From Zizania palustris (taxonomy: Eukaryota > Streptophyta > Magnoliopsida > Poales > Poaceae), in the NCBI GenBank assembly GCA_019279435.1, contig JAAALK010000082.1:20365116-20429115 (forward strand): DNA of 64,000 nucleotides. Reading direction: 5' to 3'. This document shows, in pieces, positions 21,910-33,203 of the stretch. The notes under the pieces were generated by a model. That model saw only the letters and a program-made list of their open reading frames with translations, made no database searches and was not told the DNA's origin. A program made the translations under genes and the position numbers. Position 1 is the stretch's first letter. Each line of letters opens with the position of its first letter.

Positions 21910-23249
21910 TGAGAAACCAAGTGGAGATGTGTCTTGGTTTTAGTCTGTTATGAGTGATTGACAAATTTCCTTCTGGGTGAAGGGTTCCCTCCAAATGGGT
22001 TCAGAGGTGTGGTTACGGACTACACATGTTCACATCAATGTATATCTATCAGAGGGATTCGACAGTATACAGTTCATAGGTTGTATCAAAGGGGGCAGTA
22101 CTTTGGGCAGTACACCCTTGTGTGTACCGGAGGGTGTTATACCCGAAGAGGTCTCCGGGGTATTGGATACACTTGTCTATTTGTCGTTAGTGTGCAGGTG
22201 ACTTCGGAGGTGATGGGACGGTCAGCACAGAAGGTGAACTAGGTCAAGCAGGGATATTGTTCACTGAGGCTGTGTGAAGTCGAGGTTGGTCCTCGGGTCG
22301 AGGTGCACCAGTTGAAGTTAGGAAGTGCGGAGGGTGACTCCGGCTGAAGATAACCCGAGGCAAAGTCCTTAGAGGTGAGGCACTATGAAGTGGGACTCTG
22401 AAGGAGTAACTTCAAAGACTGGCGGACAAAGTCCTCAGGAAAGAGGCAAGGCTCCCAAATGTCCTTCGGACGGAGACATTTGGAAGGACACCTAACGAAG
22501 GTCTCAGAAGTTGAGGTGCATTGAAGGCATGATCCAGATAAGACTCTTCATAGAGTGTGCTCAAGGCTAATACACTGTGAAGGGGTTCTTATGGAAGTGC
22601 TTCATGCAGAGGCCTTGGATGAAGGAGGGACTTCAAAAGGTGGTGGAAAAAACCCTTCATAAGAAGGTACTTCGAAGCAGGGGCTTCAAAGGCAGGATGA
22701 CTTGACGTACTTCGGCCATGCATGGCTTTGGTACACGGACGGGCGGAGTTCGAGCTTGGAGTAGCTATGAAGCCATGGTGGTCCACTCTGGAGGTGATGG
22801 TGCGAATACTCAAGGGCTTTGATGGCTTCGGCTCAAAACCGTCACTTGTATCGAAGACAGACTTCGATGTAGTGAAGGCCTACGGGTTCGAAGCCTACTA
22901 CCAAAGCCACTGCAGCACTTCGTGTGCGAAGGGGGATCCAAATATTCCAGTTTGCAAAGCTTACACAAAAGGAGTTTCCAATAAAGTAGACTACCATCCA
23001 TACCCTCGTGACTGCTAGAGGCAGTAAATTTGTAAACCCTAGGGGTATAGTAGTCTATTCATAGGTCAAAATAGTGCCTATAAAAGGAGAGGTAGGCTGA
23101 GGCCTAGGGTAACATGGTGCACTCCACTTTAGAACCTTCAGTACTCACTGTACCCTTGGGAAGCCGCCATGATTTGCATTTTGGATCTATGAGTTTAGTG
23201 TTCCCTGTTCTTGCAATGAAATTTTCATTCTGTTTTCATTGATTGCATG
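21910..23249 (+). mobile_element. Copia LTR, Sirevirus-related, diverged and truncated
   Basis: It starts TGAGAAACCAAGTGG and has tgagtgattgacaa about 45 bp in, like the complete Sirevirus LTR at 28999. It follows that LTR through tgtgtaccggagg, ggtctccgggg and ggatacacttgtct, to a TATA box (CTATAAAAGG at 23078) and about 135 bp beyond. The match ends near 23215 and another LTR start begins at 23250. No primer site or gag follows. It is probably a solo or interrupted LTR older than the 28999 element. Confidence 0.75.
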
Positions 23250-25940
23250 TGAGAAACCAAGTGAGGATTTCACTGTGGTTCCATTTTTATGATGAGTGAT
23301 TGACGAAGTTGGCTATGGTGCTTGTTGGGTGCTTATGTATGTGTTGCATGGAGGTGTGTGTGTGTATGTGCTCGTCTCATGTGTGCAGGGTTGAGAAACT
23401 TGTCAACTATCGATGGCAAAGTGATCAGGGTTAGACAGGGAGTCTAATGCCAGATGGTCGAGGATGCCAGTTGGAGTTGAAAGTGACCTCAGATGTACAT
23501 ATGGAGACGAAGCAAGAAATGGGATAATGGTTGTTCGAGATGAGGTGTTGATCAAGTGAGCGAAGGGGAAGCCAGTACAAGTGACAAGGTGGCTCAAGGG
23601 ATCGAGAGCGGGAGAGACTTGCTGGCAGTCGAGTTCGTGGACTGACAACATATGTCGATGTTCTGGGAGGATTTGTCGGTTTTTGCTGAAAACTGTCTCA
23701 TTTCTAAATGTTTTTTAAATTCCAATAAATAGGAGTTTATTTGCGTTTAGTAATTTAGATTAAGTGTAAACTTTTAGTATTTTTCCGAATTATAAAAATT
23801 CCGAAAATATATTAAAAGTATAAGGTCAATGTTGTAATAAATTAGAGTCAACATTAGTGTATTTTACAGAATTTGTAATTCTAAAAATACACAATAGCCT
23901 TTGAGTAAATACTATCAACTTTAACCCTAATGGTATTTTGGGGAATACTTTAGTAGGTGAGCCTATATAAAGGCCCCCATGCCTAAGGGCTAGGGTTGCC
24001 CACTTTTCATTAAACCAGAATTCTATCTTCTCTTTGTGTTGTTCAGTTTTGCAATTATAGTTCATTTAATTCATGTGAGTTGAGTTTTCTTGAAGCTAAT
24101 CTAGTCAAGGTACTTACTATTCACTGTATTGAAGTTTTCGGTAAAAGTTCTTTTGCATATTGCCTGTGTTCATCAATGTTGCTCGTTGGTTCTGCTCCTA
24201 TAAATTTTTCCAGTGCCGCCGGTGAACATCACACCAGATCTGTTGAAGTTTCACTTGATGTTCATGTTGGTCGGAAAAATGCAGTGATTGTGTTTCATTT
24301 CAGTTCTTGAAGAAGTACTGTTTTTTACCAGACTCGGGTGTTCTTCAGTATGTTTTTGTTTCTAGTTTTTGTGAAATGCTATAGCGTTGTCAACTCATTA
24401 CTTGAAGCAGTTATTCATGTGAACAAGACTTTTCTTGTATCCTTGAGAAGTGATGATGGTCTGGCTGCTCTAAACATTTGTGAATCAAGTTTGTCTTTAA
24501 GATGTTGTTTCAGATTATGAATTCTTATTGTGTTTCTCAGTTCTGTTGTCTTTGCTAAACTATGAATAGAAATTTTTGTGAAAGCTAATGCGATCAAAGT
24601 TACAGTAGAACTAATTTCTCTTGAATCAACTATTCAAAGACATTTGATCCTTTCTGTTGCTGATGATGAATTTCTACTAAAGTATGTCACTACTTATCAT
24701 CATCTAGCACTTGTGATACCTAGCTGTTCTGTCATGAGAGTTTTACATTCAAGTATAGTTGCTGCTTGTGATTATTCTACTTTGTTACAAAGTAAAGAAA
24801 TCTGAACAACCTTGTAATAGGTTTTGTATTTTGGTTTTTGGTTTGGTTCTTGTGAAGTTAATCCTTCTATCAACAGCTGATATCCAATTGAGTCTGTCCT
24901 GAATTGATACTGGTTACTGTTCTTCTTGTTTCCTCATGAAACTTATTTGCAGACTGTTTCTTTTCACTGATTGATTACACAGAAAACTAGATTTAGTGTA
25001 TGGTTTGGAGATCTGCTATATTGGTTACTGGTTCATCAGGTTTAGTTGAACAGAATGTTCAGATATTCCTGTCTTGTTTCCTCATGAAACTTATTTGCAG
25101 ACTGTTTCTTTTCACTGATTGATTACACAGAAAACTAGAATTAGTGTCTGGTTTGGAGATCTGCTATATTGGTTACTGGTTCATCAGGTTTAGTTGAACA
25201 GAATGTTCAGAGATTCCTATGCCTTGTCTCTACAGCATCCGACCAGAGATGACCTCACTGTACTTGAGTCTGCTTTGTGAAAAAGGTTGGTCTGCTAACT
25301 ACTTCCAAGCTGATGTCATTGCAAATCTGTTGAGTTAAAATAGCTTTTCAGTTTGTAAAGTATACTCCAGCAACACCTGTTAAACTTCCATTCTGATTAT
25401 ACTTTGGTAACCTTGTACGTACTATGCTTCATCCGAAAAATCTGTAATGCAGTTAGTGTTTGCTGAAATTTTTTCAGTTGTTGTTGACTGGTTTGAAATT
25501 CTTCATTGAATAAGAGAATTCAATCTTTTTGATAAATATTTGCTTCTGATATTCATACAGAATCTCTAGTATTCAGTGTGTAATACAGTCTTGGGTTCTT
25601 CAATCTGATAAACTTGGTATTGAACCTATTTCTAAAAAGCTCTGAAGCCTATCAGCATTTGAGTGTCCGATCTAAGTCTATCGATATTCCAATTCCCGAA
25701 AATTCTGCTAAATTTTGGAGTTTCATCTACCGACAGGCTAGTTCGATCATTCATAGTCCGATACAGACAAAAATTTCAATTAAAGTTGAATTAGACTCTG
25801 AAGTTGCACTGTTGATCTGAAATTTGAATTTGAAACTTTTAGAGGAGAATTGGGTGTTTGGAACAGGCCATCTCATTTGCGAAAATTTGTCGATGTGATG
25901 AGTGATTGTCAATGGAAGTGAAAGAGAAGACAAAGAGAAG
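23250..25940 (+). mobile_element. LTR-like region beginning TGAGAAACCAAG; non-coding
   Basis: It starts with the same 12 bases as the LTR at 21910 and the same internal gatgagtgattgac at 23291, so a copia LTR inserted into, or duplicated beside, that LTR is likely. A good TATA box (CTATATAAAGG) is at 23963. The rest is AT-rich with no long frame, no tRNA-primer complement that I can find, and no clear end. It includes a 148-bp tandem duplication. The right boundary, near block A, is uncertain. Confidence 0.45.
24924..25219. repeat. 148-bp tandem duplication (two copies)
   Basis: 24924-25071 and 25072-25219 are near identical, each starting tcttgtttcctcatgaaac. Differences are a few substitutions (for example gatttagtgta against gaattagtgtc). 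No coding meaning is seen. Confidence 0.9.
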
Positions 25941-25969
25941 ATGAGACCTGCCGTGTCTAGGCCACGTGT

Positions 25970-26151
25970 GACTCAGGTACATGGGTGGCGAGCGACTGCC
26001 GGGCAGAGGGCCATGAAGTCGGGCTGGCGCAATCCGAGTACATGGGCTAGGAGCGGTAAAGGATCCACTAGTCTGTTGACCGGGATTGACTGAGGTACAC
26101 GGGCGGCGAGTGATTGCCGGGCTGAGGGAGTCGCGGAATCGGCCGGACTGG
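25970..26151 (+). repeat. Short repeated block A with internal duplication
   Basis: It contains two diverged copies of a motif (caggtacatgggtggcgag near 25975; gaggtacacgggcggcgag near 26092). The part 26030-26151 matches the reverse of 12790-12922. It joins copia coding sequence abruptly at 26151. Confidence 0.7.
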
Positions 26152-26712
26152 GTTGTAGTAAAGAGTGTCCTCAAGTACTTGAGAAGGACTGAGGAAATGC
26201 TCCTAGTATACGGTGGTGAAGAGGAGCTCGTTGTAAGTGGTTACATGGATGCTAGCTTTCAGACCAACAAATATGATTCTCGACCGCAATCTGACATTGT
26301 GTTCTGCCTCAATGGAGGAGCAGTGATTTGGAAGAGTTCCAAGCAAGACACGGTGGTCGATTATACAATATAAGTTGAGTATATCGCCGCTTCAGAAGTT
26401 GTGAAAGAGGTTGTTTGGATCAAAAAGTTTGTTTGTGAGCTAGATGTTGTTCCTAGTGCGTCTAGTCTAGTGGACCTCTATTGTGATAATAGCGGTGCCA
26501 TTGCGCAAGCCAAGGAGCCTAGATCACACAAGAAATCCAAACATATACGTCGGCGATATCACCTGATCTGCGAGATCATTGGGAGAGGTGATGTGAAGAT
26601 TTGCAAGGTTCACATGGATTTGAACATGGCGGATATGTTGATGAAGCATCTTCCACAGCCTAAGCATGAGGCACACCTGAGCTCCATGGGTATTAGATAT
26701 TTGCATGAGTAA
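26151..26712 (+). pseudogene. Copia RNase H fragment (3' end of pol)
   Basis: It shows copia RT/RNase H end motifs: VLKYLRRTEEMLLVYGG, SGYMDASFQTNKYDSR, FCLNGGAVIWKSSKQ, then VEYIAASEVVKEVVWI, DLYCDNSGAIAQAKEPRSH, RGDVKICKV and the terminal MGIRYLHE. A TAA (26371) interrupts the frame just before VEYIAA. All upstream pol is missing and replaced by block A. Downstream, the copia 3' region is split by the Tat insertion at 26769 and resumes at 56374. The plus orientation agrees with the 3' LTR at 57248. Confidence 0.85.
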
Positions 26713-26768
26713 GTCATGTGTATGTGGAAGATGCTAGTAGAGTCTATGCTAATATGTAAGGATAATTG
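26713..26768 (+). other. Copia 3' untranslated region, left part, with Tat target site
   Basis: This is 56 bp of non-coding sequence after the RNase H stop. Its last five bases (aattg, 26764-26768) are the target-site duplication of the Tat element. The same aattg follows that element at 56374-56378, and the copia 3' region continues from there. Confidence 0.85.
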
Positions 26769-28232
26769 TGTTGACACGAAAACGTGCCCTCGCACTTGGG
26801 TCAGTCCGACGATCCGAAAGTGCACAGATACTTAGGGACATGCCTAAGCATGACATGGCACCGACGTCACGTTCTGACTACCCTTAATAGTGATAAGGGG
26901 GGTGGAGTCGCCAGGCAACCAGATTACACAAAATAATCCAATTAGCCGAAAGAAATAGATTAAACAGAATAAAATCAACAAACCAGTTGGAGCCCATCTG
27001 GTTCAAAGTCTGATGCGAAGGGTACGCCGAAGGGTACCTTCGGCGTCTGGTGTGAAGTGCTCCGCCGAAGGGTGCTTCGGCGTTCGGACTGATCCGACCG
27101 AAGGTGAACTCCGAACGGATCTCGACGCGATGATCACCTCCAAACAGCGGGGTTCGTCGTGATTTCTCCGATACAGCAATCAATGGGACGATGACGCGAA
27201 GGCCTCACGCGAATACAACTTCGTCCAGTACGGAGTATGGTCGTGGCGAAGCCTGTTGCGACGAAGTATGCTGGCGAAGCCTGTTGCTGAAGCCTGCGGT
27301 CTTGTCGAAGGGTGTCCTGGGGACCTCCGGAACTGGTCTCTCAGCTCCGGACACCTCCAGCGAAGGGGCTCCGAACGTGCGAACCTACAACAGATACGAT
27401 GCGAAGTACCAATTCGGTCTGAGGACCGAATTTTGCTAAGTGTTGCACTAGTAGCGAAGGTAGCAATCTATTATGCAGATTAGCGGGTACTTCACAGGCG
27501 AAGTACCAAGGCGATAGCAATCTATTACATAGATTAATGGATACTTCACAGGCGAAGTAACTAGGATTACCACTGTTCCGTAGTGGCCGGCGGAGGGCTT
27601 CCAGGCAAACCCACGAAGAGGTACAGGAAAATAAATGTAAAGTAAATACGATCAAAGCATGGGCTTTGGTTTGGTTTGAGTTGGGGCGGGTTCTCCACGC
27701 CGGCCATGCCTCTCTATTTATAGAGGGTTAACTCCTAATCTAATCTGATATTAATCCGGCCAGATAGAGATAGAGATTGAGCTGGAAACACGTCCAACTC
27801 TATCTCTGCCGAGGTGGGCTTCGGCCAGGCCCGTCGAGGCATGTTCCTCGGGCCGAAGCTTCGGTAGCGTGGGCTTTGGCCATGCCCATCGAGGCTTGCT
27901 CCTCGGGTCGAAGCTTCGGCAGCGTGGGCTTCGGCCAGGCCCATCGAAGCTTTCTCCTTGGGGCGAAGCTTCGGCAGTGTGGGCCTCCAAAGGCTTCCGA
28001 AGCTTCGGCAGCGTGGGCCTCCGAAGGCTTCCAAAGCTTCGGCAGCGTGGGCCTCCGAAGGCTTCCTGGCCGAAGCCCATGGGCTGGCTAGAGGCTTTCG
28101 GAGCCCATAGCTCAATGGACTTTGGCCCTGTAGGGCTTCGGACAGACCCTGTACATGTGTATGTTCGGCCCAAGTTACCAAAAATTGATATTTTGATAAT
28201 CTAGCCATTAACGCCATTTTTTGCTATCAACA
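26769..28232 (-). mobile_element. 3' LTR of nested Tat element (1,464 bp)
   Basis: On the minus strand it runs TGTTGATAG...GTGTCAACA. It is the 3' LTR because a polypurine tract and the integrase end lie just to its right on the minus strand. The TATA box on the minus strand (TATAAATA) is at 27715-27722. A 34-bp unit (agcttcggcagcgtgggcc...) occurs three times near 27965-28065, against two in the 5' LTR, which accounts for most of the 38-bp length difference. It is paired with 54948-56373 by matching aattg flanks. Confidence 0.9.
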
Positions 28233-28251
28233 CATGCCCCCCTGCCTTTTA
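28233..28251 (-). other. Polypurine tract of nested Tat element
   Basis: On the minus strand aaaaggcaggggggcatg sits directly before the LTR start, as at 1793 and 15023. Confidence 0.8.
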
Positions 28252-28575
28252 GTGAACTAGTGAGCTAAAAGCACAACGAGCTAAACACGATACTACTCGT
28301 ATCGGCTTTTTGACACTTTTATGACATTTGCCACACACTTGGGAAATACCTTTTCAAGTATCTACCATTCAAAGCTCTTCGAAACCGTTCTCCCTGCAGG
28401 GATTCCAACACGTATGCGTTGCCGGGAGCGATTTCGGCTATCCTAAAGGACCTTCCTAACTAGGTGACCATTTGCTAAATTTGGGACTCTTCGTGCCTAA
28501 AGGAAAAATCATTTTCCATACCAAGTCTCCTATTTGAAACGATTTTGGTTTAACCTTCTTATTGTAGGCCCTAGC
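28252..28575 (-). pseudogene. Tat integrase C-terminal end (partner of 33204-35907)
   Basis: The minus-strand reading covers AYNKKVKPKSFQ, GDLVWKMIFPLGTKSPKF, AYVLESLQGERFRRALNGRYLK and then a stop. This is the integrase C-terminal domain, the exact part missing from the Tat copy that ends at 35907. The five bases next to the Tekay LTR (ctagc at 28571-28575, gctag on the minus strand) equal the five bases before the Tekay LTR at 35903-35907. Tryptophan codons have decayed (S-P-S then TAG where relatives have SPSWEG). Confidence 0.85.
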
Positions 28576-28998
28576 TGTAGCGCCCCGATTTAACGAAATC
28601 GGAACATTATTGAATTTCAGAAGAAAAACAATAATACAAGAGGTTCATCATGCGACAACGTACATATGACAGTATTCATGGTACGCAGACCATATTTATT
28701 ACATCAGGATTTTGGTAAAAACAGTAATAAAGATAATTAAAATTCTGCATGACGAACATCTTCTTCAGGATCTTTCTTCTCGACTGGGTCGCTACTCCAG
28801 ACCGTCTTCGTAGTAGGCATCCTCTGAGGTGTTCAACAGGTATGAGTACAAAAGTACTCAACAAGCCACCACAAATGCAAGTAATAATGCAGGATAATAA
28901 ACAAGGATGGGTAATGGCTAATAGTGCGGAAAAGTACAGTTTCATTTATTGCATTTAGTGTAATCAATTTTATCGTGCGGAAACATAAACATGAACAT
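28576..28998 (-). mobile_element. Right-hand remainder of Tekay 3' LTR
   Basis: On the minus strand this is the last 423 bp of the Tekay LTR (match to about 38895-39317), ending GGGGCGCTACA. The rest of the same LTR is at 44525-47517 (2,993 bp). Together they make 3,416 bp, or 3,411 bp after removing one 5-bp target copy, against 3,410 bp for the intact LTR at 35908-39317. The flank aacat (28994-28998) is the Sirevirus target-site copy. Confidence 0.9.
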
Positions 28999-30990
28999 TG
29001 AGAAACCAAGGGTTGGTTTCGGTGTTTTGTGATGGGTGATTGACAGGTTTTTACCCTCTGTTCGAAGGGTACCTCCGAAGGGTGTTCGGAGGTGGTGTCA
29101 TCGAAGTATGTTCGGTGTTTGCTTGCTGCAGCTGTGCAGCGGAGTGTGCTCGTCGGAGGGGTCCGACAGTACGCAATGACTGGGTTTGTACCGAAGGGTT
29201 TGGTACTTTGGGCGGTACACCGGAGTGTACACCGGAGGTTGCTAACCCGGAGAGGTCTCCGGAGTACTGGATACACTTGTCTGTTTGTCTGTGGTGCGCA
29301 GGGACTTCGGAGGCGACGGACAAGGTTCGTAGCAGGTGAACCTGGGTCAAGCGGGAGGCTTGATGCCAGGGGAGCGGGGAGCTCCGTCACGGTGGCTACG
29401 AAGGTGGTCCGGGTCGGTCCTCGGGTCGAGGCATGCCAGGTGAAGGCAGAGAGTGCGGAGCGTGGCTCCGGCTGAAGGTACTCCGAGACAAAGTCCTCGG
29501 AGGTGAGGCACTTCGAAGGTACTCCGAATGGAGTGACTTCGGAGTTGGTGGAACAAGTCCTCTGCGGAGGCAAGGAATTCGAAGTGTGCTTCGGAGGGAG
29601 ACATTCGAAGGTACCCAACGAAGGTCTCAGAAGTCGAGGTGCATAGAAGGCGTGGTCCGGGAGAGGCTCATCGAGGAGTGTGCTCGGGGTGAGACACTGC
29701 GACGAAGTGCTCATGGAATGCTTCATGCGGAGGCCTTGGACGAAGAAGGGACTTCGAAGGGTGGTACTCCGAAGGTGGGGCTTCGGAGTGTGGAAGGCTT
29801 CGGAGCGAGGCTAGCTCCAGAGTAAGGTTGACTTGTGGTGCTTCGGCCTGCATGGCTTCGGTACACGGACGGACGGAGTTCGAGCTGGGAGTAGCTGCGA
29901 AGCCGTGGTGGTCCACTCCGGAGGTGTTGGTGCGAAGGCCCAAGGAGCTTTGACGGCTTCGGCTCAAAACCGTCACTATATCGAAGGCTATCTTCGGCGA
30001 AGCGAAGGCCACCAGGCTCAAGGCTTCTCGCCAAAGCTACCGCACCCTCGCGTGCGAAGGGAGGATTCCAGAAGGTCAAAGACTGCAAAGGCTGACACTG
30101 TCTGTTCTGTAAAAGGCTGACACTGTCCCCTCTGCAAAGCTGATTGAGAAGCCTCCAGAATAAAGGTGGACTACCTTTTGTACCCCTTAGTTCTGTAGAG
30201 TCAAATCTTGTGTAAACCCTAGGGGTAAAGTAGTCACTTCCTTTGGGTGAACTGTGGGCTATAAATATGGGGGCTCGGTAGGTAACATTTAACACTTTGA
30301 GCATTTACTGTTGAGCTCCTGTAGCCACACTTCGATTGTAATACATCCAGAGAGTTCATTTTTCTGTGTTCCTTGTTCAAGCGGCGAAGCCCTGTTTCCT
30401 GTGCTTTTGCTTGAGCTCGCTTTGCATACCTCGCCTGCAGTAGTGCACCGAAGCCTGTTGAGACGAAGGTTGTTTTTCGTGCGAGGTGTGTTTTGTCAGT
30501 GTGCATTCGCTCTGTGTAACAGGAGGCGTGACCTCACTGCTTACTAGCGAAGCCCTGATTGTTGCCCGTTTTGCTTCTTGTGTCGAAGCCCCTAGTGTAG
30601 TCTGTGTGTGTGCGTGTAGACCTTCGTGTACGAAGCTCAGCACCAGTTGCTGCTGCCAAGTACTTGGTCGAAGTCCTCAGAGGGCTGTCCACTCTTGCGA
30701 AGGGTGAAGTGCGAAGCCTGCTCGAAGCACCCTGTGTGCGGAGCCTGCACTGACTAAGCAGAGTAGATTTCCGAGGGTTGTAAGTGGAGCGAAGTCTTCT
30801 TGGCTTCGAACTTTTGCTCCTCCGAAGCCTGTGTTCGAAGGTGTCGAAGTACCTCCGAACCAGACCTTCGAAGGTAGTGTTCGAAGCCTGTTCCGCAGAA
30901 GACAGAACTGAAACCGAAGGCTAGTTTTTAGCCCGAAATTTTAAAAAGCTCCCATTCACCCCCCCTCTGGTCGCCGTTTCCGGTCCAACA
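28999..30990 (+). mobile_element. Sirevirus (Ty1/copia) 5' LTR, 1,992 bp
   Basis: It starts TGAGAAACCAAGGG and ends CGGTCCAACA, with the primer-binding site next. The LTR end carries ttcaccccccctctgg, which resembles the LTR ends of known plant Sireviruses (recalled family knowledge). The TATA box TATAAATA is at 30260. It is rich in CGAAG and in TTCGGAGG/CCTCCGAA motifs. Its partner is 47518-49561, reversed in this scaffold. Confidence 0.9.
30260..30267 (+). promoter_or_regulatory. TATA box of Sirevirus 5' LTR
   Basis: TATAAATA is followed by a GC-rich stretch, and the LTR partner has the same box in reverse at 48241-48248. Transcription of the element would start about 30 bp downstream. Confidence 0.65.
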
Positions 30991-31006
30991 ATTGGTATCA
31001 GAGCGG
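30991..31006 (+). other. Primer-binding site of Sirevirus
   Basis: attggtatcagagcgg directly follows the LTR. TGGTATCAGAGC is complementary to the 3' end of plant initiator Met-tRNA, the usual copia primer. Confidence 0.9.
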
Positions 31007-31054
31007 GTTAAGATCACCAGTTGACCTTAACCGGTTTTGTGATCTGTTGGCGAC

Positions 31055-32203
31055 ATGGATAGAGGCAGTAAAATTCCTCTGTTCGATGGGACAGACTTCG
31101 CATACTGGAAGGTGCACATGGAGGCTTACCTGTTAAGCCAAGGAAATGCAATTTGGGAGATTGTGGAATCACAATACTCCATCCCTGAGACTCGCACCTC
31201 TCAAATAGAGAAAGATCAGTATAATGCCAATTCCAAGGCAAGAAATATACTGTTCATCGGTTTGAGCCGGAGTGAGTTCGATAGGGTGCAGCACCTTAGG
31301 ACTGCTAGGGAGATTTGGACAACGCTCACTATTTTTCATGAGGGCTCTACACAGATTAAGGCCAGACGCCAAAGCACCTACAACCAACAGTATCAGCTGT
31401 TTGTGCAGGCACCTGGTGAATCAATAGATGCCATGTTTTCGCGCTTTGATGCTATAGTGAGTAACTTGCGGTCCAACGGGACGCTTGCTTACAGTGATCA
31501 CGATAGGGCTATCAAGCTTCTCTATGCTCTTGACCGTAGCATATGGGAAGTGAAGATATCCATCATTGAGGAGTCCACAGGCTATGACACTCTAACCTGT
31601 GATGAACTCTTTAGCAAGCTAAAGTCCACAGAGATTGCCAAGGCATCTCTTGCTGTGCACAGAAGCTCTTTGCCACAGCCATTGGCATTGGTTTCTAGCA
31701 CTAGCCGTGGCACCACTGCAGAACCAAGCACATCAGGCACTTGTGTTCTTGCAGATGGTTTTGCTTTGTCCTCCCTGGTCTCCGTCACAAAGGAGCAGGT
31801 GGACACTCTAGCTGATGATGAGCTTGCTCTCATTGCCCGGAGGTTCACCCGCTTTCATCATGAGAGACGGGATCAGAGGAGAAGTGGTTTTAGTGGTTGC
31901 TATGAATGTGGCGACACCTCTCATATTAAGGCCAATTGCCCCAAAATCAAGAAGAGAGATGAGAGTGACCGCCCCAAATACCACAAAAAGGAGAGGAAGC
32001 CCTTTGTGAAGGGCAAGCGCGGCAAGATGGCTAAGAAAGTAGCCAAGGCCGTTTCCAGAGCCTTTGTTGCTGCTCTCAGCGACATCGACACGTCCTCAAC
32101 TGAGGAGTCGAGCTCTGAGGAGGAGGAGTCCCCAAGGAAGGAGGACAAGAAGGACAAGAAGGGACGTGACTTCACCGGCCTTGCTTCAAGGCGACAGCGA
32201 TCA
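31055..32203 (+). CDS. Sirevirus gag (cut by assembly gap)
   Basis: This is the open frame of the capsid/nucleocapsid protein, starting at MDRGSKIPLFDGTDFAYW (ATG at 31055, 64 bp after the LTR). The first about 200 residues match the copia gag fold (YWKVHMEAYL, ARNILFIGL, MFSRFDAIVSNLR). A CCHC zinc knuckle, CYECGDTSHIKANC, lies near residue 282. A Lys-rich tract (about 300-330) and an acidic Ser/Glu tract (SSTEESSSEEEESPRKED) follow. No stop occurs in the 383 visible residues. The frame that runs on past the N gap into Tat RT is an artefact of the gap. In the repaired order the next part is at 52819, reversed. Confidence 0.85.
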
Positions 32204-33203
32204 NNNNNNNNNNNNNNNNNNNNNNNNNNNNNNNNNNNNNNNNNNNNNNNNNNNNNNNNNNNNNNNNNNNNNNNNNNNNNNNNNNNNNNNNNNNNNNNNN
32301 NNNNNNNNNNNNNNNNNNNNNNNNNNNNNNNNNNNNNNNNNNNNNNNNNNNNNNNNNNNNNNNNNNNNNNNNNNNNNNNNNNNNNNNNNNNNNNNNNNNN
32401 NNNNNNNNNNNNNNNNNNNNNNNNNNNNNNNNNNNNNNNNNNNNNNNNNNNNNNNNNNNNNNNNNNNNNNNNNNNNNNNNNNNNNNNNNNNNNNNNNNNN
32501 NNNNNNNNNNNNNNNNNNNNNNNNNNNNNNNNNNNNNNNNNNNNNNNNNNNNNNNNNNNNNNNNNNNNNNNNNNNNNNNNNNNNNNNNNNNNNNNNNNNN
32601 NNNNNNNNNNNNNNNNNNNNNNNNNNNNNNNNNNNNNNNNNNNNNNNNNNNNNNNNNNNNNNNNNNNNNNNNNNNNNNNNNNNNNNNNNNNNNNNNNNNN
32701 NNNNNNNNNNNNNNNNNNNNNNNNNNNNNNNNNNNNNNNNNNNNNNNNNNNNNNNNNNNNNNNNNNNNNNNNNNNNNNNNNNNNNNNNNNNNNNNNNNNN
32801 NNNNNNNNNNNNNNNNNNNNNNNNNNNNNNNNNNNNNNNNNNNNNNNNNNNNNNNNNNNNNNNNNNNNNNNNNNNNNNNNNNNNNNNNNNNNNNNNNNNN
32901 NNNNNNNNNNNNNNNNNNNNNNNNNNNNNNNNNNNNNNNNNNNNNNNNNNNNNNNNNNNNNNNNNNNNNNNNNNNNNNNNNNNNNNNNNNNNNNNNNNNN
33001 NNNNNNNNNNNNNNNNNNNNNNNNNNNNNNNNNNNNNNNNNNNNNNNNNNNNNNNNNNNNNNNNNNNNNNNNNNNNNNNNNNNNNNNNNNNNNNNNNNNN
33101 NNNNNNNNNNNNNNNNNNNNNNNNNNNNNNNNNNNNNNNNNNNNNNNNNNNNNNNNNNNNNNNNNNNNNNNNNNNNNNNNNNNNNNNNNNNNNNNNNNNN
33201 NNN
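32204..33203. other. Assembly gap, exactly 1000 N
   Basis: The round length means the true size is unknown. The left side is Sirevirus gag on the plus strand. The right side is Tat RT on the plus strand, which is not the expected continuation. The contig to the right appears to be flipped. Confidence 0.97.

Noticed and set aside
24924..25219. CRISPR-like or satellite array
   Set aside because: There are only two copies, no spacers, and the setting is a plant nuclear region.
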